From NCBI GenBank assembly GCA_002698785.1, contig PAAG01000045.1:62001-126000 (forward strand): DNA of 64,000 bases. Reading direction: 5' to 3'. This document shows positions 27,608 to 36,136 of the stretch, piece by piece. Each line of letters starts with the position of its first letter. Within the stretch, counting starts at the first letter, position 1. Both the position numbers and the translations under genes were made by a program. The notes under the pieces were generated by a model. It was not told the DNA's origin. It did no database searches and worked only from the letters and a program-made list of their open reading frames with translations. The stretch is from Verrucomicrobiales bacterium (GTDB taxonomy: Bacteria; Verrucomicrobiota; Verrucomicrobiia; Verrucomicrobiales; DEV007).

Positions 27608-28489
27608 TTAGTAAATCGGTGTGCCTGTGGTTTGTACCAAATTTCGGAATGCCTCGAGTAATTGCTTCGTGACTGGGCCCGTCTTACCTGTTCCAATGAC
27701 TCGCTTGTCATACTCGGCGACCGGGACCACTTCTGCCGCAGTTCCAGTGAGAAAAAGTTCGTCTGCCGTATACATATCGTAGCGCGACATCTGAATCTCT
27801 CGCAATTCGAATCCCGCTTCGAGAGCGAGTTCTATAACGGCCTTTCTAGTGATCCCATTGAGGGAGCCAGAAGCCACCGTTGGAGTGTAGATGACTCCAT
27901 CTTTAATCACGAAAATATTATCGCCGGTGCACTCAGCCACATAACCTTCCGTATTCAGCATCACGCCTTCTTCTGCACCAGATGCCAGCGCTTCAACTTT
28001 TGCCATGACATTGCTCAGGTAATTCAGCGATTTAACCGAAGGAGAGAGGCTGTCATGAGTAGGGCGCCTGGTGGCACAGGTAGCCAGAATGAGTCCTGTC
28101 TCATACTTTTCTGCAGGATAGAGCGAAATGGTCGATGCTATTACGACGAGCGAGGCTTTTTCACAGCGGTAAGGGCTAAGTCCAAGTTCTCCTTTTCCGC
28201 GAGTCACCAGTAAACGGACGTAACCGTCGTGCAGTTCGTTCTTACGAATCGTCGACACGACCATTTCGATGACTTCCTCCGGTGTCGCCGGGATTGTAAG
28301 GTGGATCGCCTTTGCAGAATCGAAAAGGCGGTCGATGTGTTCTTCCAGGCGAAAGACGCGATCGTTGTAGAATCGAATCCCCTCAAATACACCGTCGCCG
28401 TACAAGAGGCCGTGGTCGAATACGGAAATCTTCGCCTCGTTCTCGGGAAAGAATTCGCCGTCGATATAAACTTGGAGAGGGTTGCTCAT
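27608..28489 (-). CDS. ilvE: Branched-chain amino acid aminotransferase (class IV PLP)
   Basis: 293 residues. The N-terminus VYIDGEFFPENEAKISVFDH and GDGVFEGIRFY are typical, the PLP lysine lies in SVKSLNYLSN (~residue 154) and the phosphate-binding end motif is GTAAEVVPV. It interconverts Leu/Ile/Val and their keto acids; D-amino acid transaminase or aminodeoxychorismate lyase activity cannot be excluded in fold type IV but EGIRFY and the LSNVMAK region favour IlvE. It lies 75 bp before mcsA on the same strand and 70 bp after sufS. Confidence 0.92.
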   Translation of the reverse strand: MSNPLQVYIDGEFFPENEAKISVFDHGLLYGDGVFEGIRFYNDRVFRLEEHIDRLFDSAKAIHLTIPATPEEVIEMVVSTIRKNELHDGYVRLLVTRGKGELGLSPYRCEKASLVVIASTISLYPAEKYETGLILATCATRRPTHDSLSPSVKSLNYLSNVMAKVEALASGAEEGVMLNTEGYVAECTGDNIFVIKDGVIYTPTVASGSLNGITRKAVIELALEAGFELREIQMSRYDMYTADELFLTGTAAEVVPVAEYDKRVIGTGKTGPVTKQLLEAFRNLVQTTGTPIY

Positions 28490-28559
28490 TGTCCGAAAAA
28501 TGGGTGGCCGCTACCTTGCCTGAACGCTGGGGGAAAGCAAGCAATTCGCAGATGGGTCT

Positions 28560-29780
28560 TTACGCGAAAAAGCGGATGACTTTTCTCATTCCTGAGAGAA
28601 ACGCCTCGACGTCTTCGTGAGAGTTATAGAGAGCGAAAGAAGCGCGGGCGGTGGCCGGCACATCCAGGTAGTCCATTAAGGGCTGGGCGCAATGGTGTCC
28701 TACCCGGATCGCAACTCCTTCGGTATCCAGAACTGACCCGATATCGTGTGGGTGGACGGAGTCTAAGAGGAATGAGACAATGGCCACTTTCCCCTCAGTC
28801 GACCCAAATATGCGCATGCCATCAAACTTTTGCAGTTCTTCAGTAGTATGATTCAAAAGCTCTGTTTCATGAGCGTGAGCAGCATTCCAATCAATCTCAG
28901 TCATGAAGCGGAATGCTTCAGCGAGGCCAATCACGCCGGAAATATTGGGTGTTCCCGCCTCGAAGCGTTCTGGAACTTCGCGAAACGTTGACCCTTTGAC
29001 GGAAACGCGGTCTATCATGTCTCCGCCTGTCTGATATGGAGCAAACTCGTTCAGGAGCGCTCGTGGACCTGTGACAATACCAATTCCGTCCGGAGCGAAC
29101 ATTTTGTGTCCCGAAAAAACGTAGAATTCGGAACCAATTGACTTGAGATCTACGGGGCCGTGAGGAACTGCCTGGGCTCCATCAACCAAGGTCAGGACAT
29201 TTCGTTCGTGGGCGAATTCCACCATCTCTGTCACCGGGTTGACCGTTCCCAGCACGTTAGAAATGTGGGTGAAACTGGCTACTTTTGTTTTCTCTGAGAA
29301 GGCGTTTTTCCATTCTTCGAGGTCCAGGCTGCCATCTTCTTTCAGGCCAATGTAGCGGATCGAGAGCTTCTTTTCCTCCGCGAGGACCTGCCAGGGAACA
29401 AAATTGGCATGGTGCTCCATGATGGTAAGAATGATCTCGTCCCCCTCGTTTAGGGAATCTCGCAATCCGTGAGTGATCAGGTTAATTCCCTCCGTCGCGC
29501 CTCTCACGAAAATCGCTTCATGGTTCTCAGGGAGGTTGAGGCATCCTTTGATGAACTCGCGGGCTTCTTCGTAAGCTTCGGTGGCTTCTCGACTCAGGTA
29601 GTGCACTCCGCGATGGATATTCGCATTATCGACACGGTAAAACTGATCGATCGCTTCGATGACGCGGGCGGGCTTCTGTGAAGTCGCGCCATTATCCAGA
29701 TAGGTCAGCGGCTTTCCTGATATCTTTCGGGAAAGGATGGGGAATTTCGATCGAACGGAAATGGGGTCAAAACTCGGCAT
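28560..29780 (-). CDS. sufS: Cysteine desulfurase SufS (group II)
   Basis: 406 residues starting MPSFDPISVRSKFPIL at 29780; a 14-residue upstream extension is unlike the family. PLP lysine in FSGHKMFAPDGIG, and the active-site cysteine in RVGHHCAQPLMDY, the signature of SufS/group II enzymes rather than IscS. It mobilises sulfur from cysteine for Fe-S assembly. No sufBCD or sufU/sufE gene is adjacent, so the rest of the SUF pathway must lie elsewhere. The HipA-like gene diverges 159 bp away. Confidence 0.95.
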   Translation of the reverse strand: MPSFDPISVRSKFPILSRKISGKPLTYLDNGATSQKPARVIEAIDQFYRVDNANIHRGVHYLSREATEAYEEAREFIKGCLNLPENHEAIFVRGATEGINLITHGLRDSLNEGDEIILTIMEHHANFVPWQVLAEEKKLSIRYIGLKEDGSLDLEEWKNAFSEKTKVASFTHISNVLGTVNPVTEMVEFAHERNVLTLVDGAQAVPHGPVDLKSIGSEFYVFSGHKMFAPDGIGIVTGPRALLNEFAPYQTGGDMIDRVSVKGSTFREVPERFEAGTPNISGVIGLAEAFRFMTEIDWNAAHAHETELLNHTTEELQKFDGMRIFGSTEGKVAIVSFLLDSVHPHDIGSVLDTEGVAIRVGHHCAQPLMDYLDVPATARASFALYNSHEDVEAFLSGMRKVIRFFA

Positions 29781-29939
29781 TCGTGAGACGTGTATACGAT
29801 GCAAGCTCCCGGCAAAACGCACTCTTTCAACATTCGATTTTCGAATCAGCGCAAACTTGGGGCAAAAACTAATCTTTATTTTTTGTCACATTTTGTTGCC
29901 GAAGCTCTGGTTGGTTGCATAGCTTCCCGACGTTCTTCT

Positions 29940-30671
29940 ATGATTCCCAAGCTGATTAGCGTTTGTGGCCGTTCCCAGACAGGGGTGAGCCGTCCATTCC
30001 TCTGCGAGGCGCAAGACGGTAATATGTATTACGTCAAAGGGGCGAATGTCGTAGCTGAGCAGCTTGTCTTTGAATATGTTTTCGGACGTCTCGCTGAAGA
30101 GTGCGGCTTGCCGGTGGCTCCCGTCCACGTGGTCGAGATACCCAAGCAACTGGCTGCGTATGCGGTGCTGGATCACAAAGAGGATTTTCAGCCCGGCCTC
30201 GCTTTCGGTTCCCGTCGGATTCAGTTCTCCGAAGATATCCGGTCATCTCATATCCGAAGCATTCATGAAGAGACCCGATTGCGAGTGCTCTGTTTCGATT
30301 GGTGGACTCGCAATCCGGATCGCTGCCTCGATCGTCTCGGTGGAGATCCCAACCTTTTGTGGGATCCGGTCCTTCAATCAGTATTCCTCATTGATCACGA
30401 CAGGTGCCTTGCTGAAGATTTTGATCCCGATGAATTCAAGCGCCAGCATGCGTTCATCGATTCCAGGCCTTTCCTTGAGAAGTCGTTCTTCGAAAAGTGG
30501 AGGACGAAATTCGAATCAGCTGTCTACGGCCTGAAGCGGATCTGGGATGAAATACCTCCAGAGTGGCTCAGTGATTCGAGTGGCATCGAACGAATTTCAG
30601 TTCGTCGACAAGACGTTGAAGCGCAGCTGATGAAGCCCGAGTTTCCTATCGAGGGAATCCTCCCAACCTGA
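29940..30671 (+). CDS. HipA-like kinase domain protein (HipA_2 family)
   Basis: 243 residues from the ATG at 29940. Kinase-like elements: YYVKGANVVAEQLVFEYVFG (Lys in the nucleotide pocket), then FDWWTRNPDRCL resembling the catalytic loop, and FLIDHDRCL as the metal-binding Asp element. This matches the stand-alone HipA_2 family rather than full-length HipA toxin (about 440 residues). The next gene, 13 bp on, encodes a DUF3037 protein; the two are a recurring pair. Whether the pair is a toxin-antitoxin system or a modification enzyme with partner is not known to me. A longer start 50 codons upstream would invade the sufS promoter. Confidence 0.8.
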   Translation: MIPKLISVCGRSQTGVSRPFLCEAQDGNMYYVKGANVVAEQLVFEYVFGRLAEECGLPVAPVHVVEIPKQLAAYAVLDHKEDFQPGLAFGSRRIQFSEDIRSSHIRSIHEETRLRVLCFDWWTRNPDRCLDRLGGDPNLLWDPVLQSVFLIDHDRCLAEDFDPDEFKRQHAFIDSRPFLEKSFFEKWRTKFESAVYGLKRIWDEIPPEWLSDSSGIERISVRRQDVEAQLMKPEFPIEGILPT

Positions 30672-30684
30672 AATCCTTTTTCAA

Positions 30685-31587
30685 ATGAGCCTGGTTCTGA
30701 ATTACGCTGCGGTCGGTTTCCGGCCTTATCCGGAGATCGGAGAGTTCGTCAATGTGGGGCTCGTTGCAGTGGAAGCTCGCAGCAGGTTTCTGGTGCATAA
30801 ACTTATCTCTTCGCAGAAAACCAAAAGAATTTCGGCCTGTTTTCCTGAACTGGACCTCTCAGTATACCGGCAGGGGCTAAAACGACTCGACAACGAACTT
30901 TCTGCGCTGGCGATTGAGACAAATCTATGGGCTGACGACTCCACCGCATCCGGGCGGAACCATCCTTCCCAGGATGATCTCTTCGTTGTTGAGGGCGATA
31001 TGGAGCTTTTTCGGCGTCTTACCGCACCGATTTCGTCTCCGTTTTTCTATGCATCGAAGGGAACTTTCCTGACCGATGATATCGAAATGGCGTTGGATCG
31101 TCTCTATCGCCGGTATGTCGAACATTGGAATCTGAACCCGGTGGACTACGAGGAGAAGAAACTGACACGCGATCTTCGCAAGCTGCTCCACGCGAACCGA
31201 CTCGACAAGCTCTACCGCGAAGCTCCATGGGTGGGAACGGATGCCTATCATGTTGGAATCCCTCTCGCCTTTACGCCTAGGGGCTCGGACATTCCTGAAA
31301 AAGCGATCAAGCCCCTGAATCTGGACCAGGCAACCCCGACTCGCATCTATACTCACGGAGATGAATGGGTGGCAAAGGTGCGTCGACTTCAGCGCGTTGA
31401 CTGTCTTCCCGGTGAATTTCTATTCGTAGTCAAGCGGCCGAAGGAATCGGAAGAGAGGGACGCCGCTGACGAAATTTGCGAAGCCTTGGTGGGGCTTGGT
31501 GTTCAAGTCGTGGATGTCGATGATGAGGAGGCCATCATTGAATTCGCTCAGATAGAGGAGCAGAGGGAGTTGAAGCTCACCAACTAG
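30685..31587 (+). CDS. DUF3037 family protein, partner of the HipA-like kinase
   Basis: 300 residues. The N-terminus LNYAAVGFRPYPEIGEFVNVGLV is the diagnostic start of DUF3037; the rest is predicted alpha/beta without catalytic motif I can name. It follows the HipA-like gene by 13 bp and ends in CTAG, whose palindrome also supplies the stop of the convergent gene. DUF3037 proteins are usually 120-300 residues and of unknown function. Confidence 0.78.
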   Translation: MSLVLNYAAVGFRPYPEIGEFVNVGLVAVEARSRFLVHKLISSQKTKRISACFPELDLSVYRQGLKRLDNELSALAIETNLWADDSTASGRNHPSQDDLFVVEGDMELFRRLTAPISSPFFYASKGTFLTDDIEMALDRLYRRYVEHWNLNPVDYEEKKLTRDLRKLLHANRLDKLYREAPWVGTDAYHVGIPLAFTPRGSDIPEKAIKPLNLDQATPTRIYTHGDEWVAKVRRLQRVDCLPGEFLFVVKRPKESEERDAADEICEALVGLGVQVVDVDDEEAIIEFAQIEEQRELKLTN

Positions 31588-32078
31588 CGAGGGAGTCTCT
31601 CCAGTAATTCGAGGCGCAGCATCGCGTCGCGCTGGAATAGGATAGTCTCCCGGATCGTCTTTCTGCGGTCGTTCGAGCCATACTCCACATCGAGTGAAAC
31701 GATCATCGGCTCCATTTCGAAGCGGGGAATACGGAAAACTGGTTCGATGCGCGAGCGTATGAAACAATGGAGGGGAACGTCAGCGTGATTCGCGTTCCAC
31801 AATATTTGCGATGGTGGAAATCCCTCGATCTCTCCCAGGGCTGCCAGGACTTCCCGCACATTCGAGGCACCATGCTTTTTCGTCAGCTTTCGAACTGCTG
31901 CAAGATTTCGAATTCGTTCGATATACGACGTCTTCGGCTTCTTACGAGCTTCGATCATCTCATCGATCAAATCCTGCGCATGATGCGACATCAACTCATG
32001 CAGTTCTTCGCGGGAAATGATTCCACGTTCGAATTTGCGGAAGAGTTGAGGAGGTGTGGGACGCTCACTGAAGTTCAC
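31584..32078 (-). CDS. Hypothetical protein, unrecognised
   Basis: 164 residues if translation starts at the GTG at 32078 (MNFSERPTPPQLFRKF); the frame stays open to 32249 but the extra part lies antisense to the start of the next gene. The N-terminal half is helical and charged (SHHAQDLIDEMIEARKK), the C-terminal half has short hydrophobic strands. I recognise no domain. It is convergent with the DUF3037 gene, sharing the stop tetranucleotide CTAG. Codon usage looks like the neighbours. Confidence 0.55.
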   Translation of the reverse strand: MNFSERPTPPQLFRKFERGIISREELHELMSHHAQDLIDEMIEARKKPKTSYIERIRNLAAVRKLTKKHGASNVREVLAALGEIEGFPPSQILWNANHADVPLHCFIRSRIEPVFRIPRFEMEPMIVSLDVEYGSNDRRKTIRETILFQRDAMLRLELLERLPR

Positions 32079-32184
32079 GGTAATCGAAATCTTGGCAAAG
32101 CTTGGTCGGTCGATGCAAGGCGATATTGAAAGGAGAAGGCGCAACAACCATAGTTCATGACAGTCTATCCGGTTGACTCGTTCG

Positions 32185-33357
32185 ATGAAACCGGTTGATT
32201 CGTCGGGCATGCAGGAAACAGAGACAGCAGGATTTGAAACTCGCGCCATTCACTCGGGACGCGATTTCATCGGAGATACCGGAACAGTCAGCCCGCCGGT
32301 TTGGCTGACTTCCACTTTCGAATACGGAAATCCTAACGGCTTCGACTACACCCGTTCGGGAAATCCAAATTTCGTTCTCCTGGATCGTACTGTGGCAAGT
32401 CTGGAAGGGGCTCGTTTCTGCACGAGCTTCGGAAGTGGAGTTTCCGCAATTACCGCCGTTGTATCTACGCTTAGTCAGGGCGATACCGTGGTCGCAGAGG
32501 AAAATATATATGGGTGCACATTCCGACTATTTGCGCAGGTGTTCGCAAAGTTTGGAGTAACCGTGAAATATCTCGACTTCACCGATCCCGGTAGTTTGGA
32601 ATCTCTCGCAGAGATAAATCCCACGCTGGTTTGGATTGAGTCCCCAACGAACCCCAATCTCAAAGTGATTGATATAGCTGCCGTTTCAGAGGCCGCCCAC
32701 TCCGTTGGCGCTCCTGTGCTCGTCGACAACACCTTTGCTGGAAGCTATCTCCAGAAGCCGTTGGAACTGGGAGCCGATCTTTCGCTGCTCTCCCTCACCA
32801 AATACACCAACGGCCACTCCGACGCTCTTGCCGGAGCTGTCTGCACCAATTCTGAGGAATGGCAGGAGAAAATGATCTTTGCTCAGAAGGCGTTGGGTCT
32901 GCAGCCCTCGCCGATGGATTGCTGGCTGATCCATCGCGGAGCGAAAACTCAGGCGATTCGCATGGAGCGCCATTGTGAAAATGCTCTGGGGTTTGCCAAA
33001 TTCCTTGAAAGCGATACCGAGGCCGTCGAAGTGCGATATCCCTTCCTTCCCTCCCACCCCCAATATGAATTAGCGCAAAAGCAAATGAGGGGCGGTTCTG
33101 GTATCGTGACCGTAGATTTCGGGAAGAGGCTCGAAGAGACACTGCGCCTTGTAGAGGGGCTCCAATATTTCCCGAAGGCTGAAAGCCTTGGTGGCGTGGA
33201 ATCTCTCTGCTGCCACCCGGCTTCAATGACGCATGCGAGTGTTCCAAAAGAGACTCGGGAAGCCGTCGGGATAACAGATTCCCTCGTGCGATTTTCCGTA
33301 GGTATCGAAACGCTCGACGATTTGATCGGGGATGTGAAACAGGCATTGGGCAAATAA
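32185..33357 (+). CDS. Cys/Met-metabolism PLP enzyme (cystathionine gamma-synthase/beta-lyase type)
   Basis: 390 residues. The N-terminus contains FETRAIHSGRDF, the PLP-phosphate loop GSGVSAITA, PTNPNLKVID, and the Schiff-base lysine in SLTKYTNGHSDAL; near the C-terminus SLGGVESLCCHPASMTH is typical of the family. Members catalyse gamma- or beta-replacement/elimination in the cysteine-methionine pathway; the exact reaction (CGS, CBL, methionine gamma-lyase or O-acetylhomoserine sulfhydrylase) cannot be set by eye. ATG at 32209 is an equally good start. It forms a two-gene unit with the next PLP gene, 3 bp downstream. Confidence 0.9.
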   Translation: MKPVDSSGMQETETAGFETRAIHSGRDFIGDTGTVSPPVWLTSTFEYGNPNGFDYTRSGNPNFVLLDRTVASLEGARFCTSFGSGVSAITAVVSTLSQGDTVVAEENIYGCTFRLFAQVFAKFGVTVKYLDFTDPGSLESLAEINPTLVWIESPTNPNLKVIDIAAVSEAAHSVGAPVLVDNTFAGSYLQKPLELGADLSLLSLTKYTNGHSDALAGAVCTNSEEWQEKMIFAQKALGLQPSPMDCWLIHRGAKTQAIRMERHCENALGFAKFLESDTEAVEVRYPFLPSHPQYELAQKQMRGGSGIVTVDFGKRLEETLRLVEGLQYFPKAESLGGVESLCCHPASMTHASVPKETREAVGITDSLVRFSVGIETLDDLIGDVKQALGK

Positions 33358-33360
33358 GAT

Positions 33361-34860
33361 ATGCGTGACCCATTTACCGATCCTTTCTGTAAGCCCGACG
33401 ATCTCGGATTGGCGATTCCGGACAGTGACCATGCCGTCTCGGTTTGTTTGCCGCAGTGGAAACACGTCATTGGATACGAAGAGGGAGAGCAGGATATCAT
33501 CGACCAGTTTGAGTGTGGTTATCCTCGCTTCGTGATACACCCGATTGTCGCAGAGTTGTGCCTCGCAGCGCGAGAGGAATTCGCCAAAGACACCGAAGCC
33601 GTTCTCGTTTTTCCCTCGCTGGCTGCCGCGTGGCGATGTGCAGACTATGTGAAACAAAGGACAGGAAGTTCATGCCGTCTCGAGTCCTATGGCTGGAATA
33701 GCCTGATCGTCGTCCTGTTTCCTGAAGAGTGTTTTGACGTGGCCTGGAAATGCTGGCAGCACGGTGGCGAGATCGTCAGCAGCAGGCTGGCAGAATCAGC
33801 GCTTTCGGATGCTCCATTAAACGAGAAACTGGCAGAAGAGGGATCAGAGGCGCTCAACACCATTCGGGAACGACTCGCGTCATTCCATGAGGGGGTATCT
33901 GCTTCGGATGTATTTCTCTTCTCATCCGGAATGGCTGCCATCTTCGCGCTCCACCGAATCGCAACGAGACGGAAACCCGGGAAACCGACACTACAGCTCG
34001 AGTTCCCTTACCTCGACACATTCAAGATACAGCAACAATTTGGCGAGGGCGGGGTAGTGGATTTCTCGGTCACTGCTTCGGGAGGAGAAGAGGAGATCCG
34101 GGAATGGTTTGAGGAAAATGGAGACGCTGCAGCCGTATTCTCCGAAATTCCCAGTAATCCACTTCTTCGAACAGCGAATTTGAAGGGGATTTCTCCTCTT
34201 CTTCGTGAGCGAGACATTCCGTTGATTGTTGACGACACCATCGCTACGTCAGTGAATGTAGACGGCTTTCGATATGCCGATGCCATTACGACCAGTCTCA
34301 CCAAGGTTTTCTCTGGCGAAGGGGATGTCGCTGCGGGGGCTGTGATCCTGAATCCAAAGTCACCTTTCTATGAAGAGTTTCTCGATGAGCTTCCCTCAGA
34401 GGAGTCTGGAGGCCCGCTGTTCGAGCGCGATGCTATCGCACTTGAAGTGAACTCCAGGCATTTTGAGGAGCGGGTTCGAGCTTCTGATGAAAATACTCTC
34501 GAAATCGTTCAGTGGCTCAGGGAGCAGCCCCAGATTGAGAAATTGTGGTTTCCTGATCAGGAAACCGAGAGTTTCTATCGCGATTTGATGAGGGAAGACG
34601 GTGCATACGGAGGGCTCTTTTCCGTGGTTCTGCGTGGCGGAGAGTCAGCAGCTGCGGCCTTTTACGACAAACTGGAAATGTCCAAAGGGCCGAGCCTGGG
34701 GACTAACTTCAGTCTGGCCTGCCCATACACGCTTTTGGCCCATTACAAAGAGCTGGAATGGGCCTCTGAAAGGGGCGTGGACCGGAATCTGCTTCGATTC
34801 TGGATCGGCTTGGAAGACCCTGACGAATTGAAGGAGCGATTCCAGAAGGCATTTTCTTAG
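33361..34860 (+). CDS. Divergent Cys/Met-metabolism PLP enzyme with N-terminal extension
   Basis: 499 residues, about 100 longer than the usual family size. An N-terminal domain of ~175 residues (containing HVIGYEEGEQD and RFVIHPIVAELC) precedes a PLP fold with FSSGMAAIFALH, EIPSNPLLRTANLKGIS, VDDTIATS and the Schiff-base lysine in TTSLTKVFSGEGD. The layout recalls fungal STR2-type cystathionine gamma-synthases, which also carry a long N-terminal part; I infer the same reaction class. It lies 3 bp after a canonical paralogue, so the two may act in sequence or as a heteromer. Confidence 0.78.
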   Translation: MRDPFTDPFCKPDDLGLAIPDSDHAVSVCLPQWKHVIGYEEGEQDIIDQFECGYPRFVIHPIVAELCLAAREEFAKDTEAVLVFPSLAAAWRCADYVKQRTGSSCRLESYGWNSLIVVLFPEECFDVAWKCWQHGGEIVSSRLAESALSDAPLNEKLAEEGSEALNTIRERLASFHEGVSASDVFLFSSGMAAIFALHRIATRRKPGKPTLQLEFPYLDTFKIQQQFGEGGVVDFSVTASGGEEEIREWFEENGDAAAVFSEIPSNPLLRTANLKGISPLLRERDIPLIVDDTIATSVNVDGFRYADAITTSLTKVFSGEGDVAAGAVILNPKSPFYEEFLDELPSEESGGPLFERDAIALEVNSRHFEERVRASDENTLEIVQWLREQPQIEKLWFPDQETESFYRDLMREDGAYGGLFSVVLRGGESAAAAFYDKLEMSKGPSLGTNFSLACPYTLLAHYKELEWASERGVDRNLLRFWIGLEDPDELKERFQKAFS

Positions 34861-34967
34861 AATGTCTTACAGGAGGTGGAAGTTGAAAATTTTTAAATTT
34901 CCCGCTTGCCTTCCATTGGAAAAACGATTCTTCTTAGCCAAATTACAAACAGGAATCCCTCCTACAG

Positions 34968-35561
34968 ATGAAACAGTTTTTCGCCATTTTCTGCGCTTTC
35001 GTTCTGCTCCCGATGTTCACCACACAGGCATGGGTCGGTGGTCCTTTCAGCAATAACAACGCATTGGGAAACAATGCAGATGATGGAGTCTACGAGGCAG
35101 TGGCATCCACTATCAACGGACTTGGCCTGTTCCGGATTGTGGTTGGAAACGACTTCATAGGATCCCAGGATATTCCAACTTCTCCTAGCACACTGTTTCT
35201 CACGGATGACCAAGGCAACCTAATTGCTACGGTCAGCACTCCAGGGTTCAACTCTGGTAACGTTGTGATTGGCGCATTCGGAACTGCCTCTAACACTTGG
35301 TACTATCGGGGTGTCTTTTATTCTGGGACCACTTTAGGGACCGCAAACTCTGCCCTCGGCATCGTTCAAGCTACTGCGAACGCAACGGACGGAAACAACG
35401 AAGCGATCAATTCTGCGTTCCGTGCCAGATTTGACCGCGGTAGCAAGCTTCTGCCAGCAAGCGCTTTCTCAGGAACGGGAAGAGCGACTGGGCCAGACGG
35501 ACGCTTCCGATTCACTGTATTCGGCACCAAAGTGTCTCAGGAAATCTTCTTCGGAATTTAA
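34968..35561 (+). CDS. Secreted hypothetical protein, Asn/Gly/Ser-rich
   Basis: 197 residues with a signal peptide MKQFFAIFCAFVLLPMFTTQA, then a beta-rich, Asn/Thr/Gly-rich body (FSNNNALGNNADDG) and the C-terminal VFGTKVSQEIFFGI. No domain recognised. SD-like AGGAA before the ATG. Its stop is followed 7 bp later by the start of a pseudopilin gene, suggesting co-expression; it could be an extracellular or periplasmic partner, but this is only context. Confidence 0.7.
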   Translation: MKQFFAIFCAFVLLPMFTTQAWVGGPFSNNNALGNNADDGVYEAVASTINGLGLFRIVVGNDFIGSQDIPTSPSTLFLTDDQGNLIATVSTPGFNSGNVVIGAFGTASNTWYYRGVFYSGTTLGTANSALGIVQATANATDGNNEAINSAFRARFDRGSKLLPASAFSGTGRATGPDGRFRFTVFGTKVSQEIFFGI

Positions 35562-35568
35562 TCCAAAC

Positions 35569-36126
35569 GTGTCGGGCGTTCGGTCATCACCAAATTCTTG
35601 TCAAAAGCTGCGCATTGAGTCTTCAAGCGCAGCTTTTACGTTGATTGAGATTTTGGTCTCAATCGGGATAATAGCTGTTTTGCTAACAGCCTCAGTCCCC
35701 CTGTTCGATACCTTTGTGAAGCGGTCGAAAAAGGCTAAGTGCCTTTCCCACATGCGTGCCGTTCATGGAGGCATGCTTGGATACCTCAACGACAAAGGTC
35801 ACTGGCCGCAAATGGAAGAGGGGAAATTCAAGTACAACGAAGAGGACTTCTTCGAGTTTTGGATTAAATCCACCGAGCCCTACGGTTTGAGCCAGGAATC
35901 TTGGCTCTGCCCTTCGGATCGCTCACTCGAAATGAAGCTGAGCAAGCAGAAGAAGAAATACTACGGTTCTTACATTGCTACCCGCTTTGACCGCAATCCT
36001 CAGACTCCCTACCGCTGGAATCAGCCATGGGCGATGGAGAGGGGCAACTTCCATAAGCAGGGATGCCACATGGTCATGCCGGATGGATCGGTCCATTCGA
36101 CGATGAACCCGTTCTACGGACGCTGA
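35569..36126 (+). CDS. Type IV pilin-like (pseudopilin) protein with N-terminal methylation motif
   Basis: 185 residues from a GTG at 35569; the frame is open further upstream only antisense-like across the preceding gene. The type IV pilin signature AFTLIEILVSIGIIAVLL follows a 21-residue leader; residue -1 of the predicted cleavage is Ala rather than the usual Gly. The mature part is small with Cys residues and ends in GCHMVMPDGSVHS, similar to the short C-terminal HxxxxDG element common in pilin-like proteins of planctomycetes and verrucomicrobia. Probably assembled at the envelope or exported by a type II-like machine encoded elsewhere. Confidence 0.8.
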   Translation: MSGVRSSPNSCQKLRIESSSAAFTLIEILVSIGIIAVLLTASVPLFDTFVKRSKKAKCLSHMRAVHGGMLGYLNDKGHWPQMEEGKFKYNEEDFFEFWIKSTEPYGLSQESWLCPSDRSLEMKLSKQKKKYYGSYIATRFDRNPQTPYRWNQPWAMERGNFHKQGCHMVMPDGSVHSTMNPFYGR

Positions 36127-36136
36127 ATTCTCCGTC

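Noticed and set aside
34862-35056. 64-codon frame with a good AGGAGG upstream of the secreted protein
   Set aside because: AGGAGG lies inside the frame rather than before it, and the frame overlaps the signal peptide region of the next gene out of phase.
35422-35568. Earlier start for the pseudopilin
   Set aside because: Would overlap the secreted protein gene by 140 bp and give an unusually long leader; GTG at 35569 gives a normal 21-residue leader.
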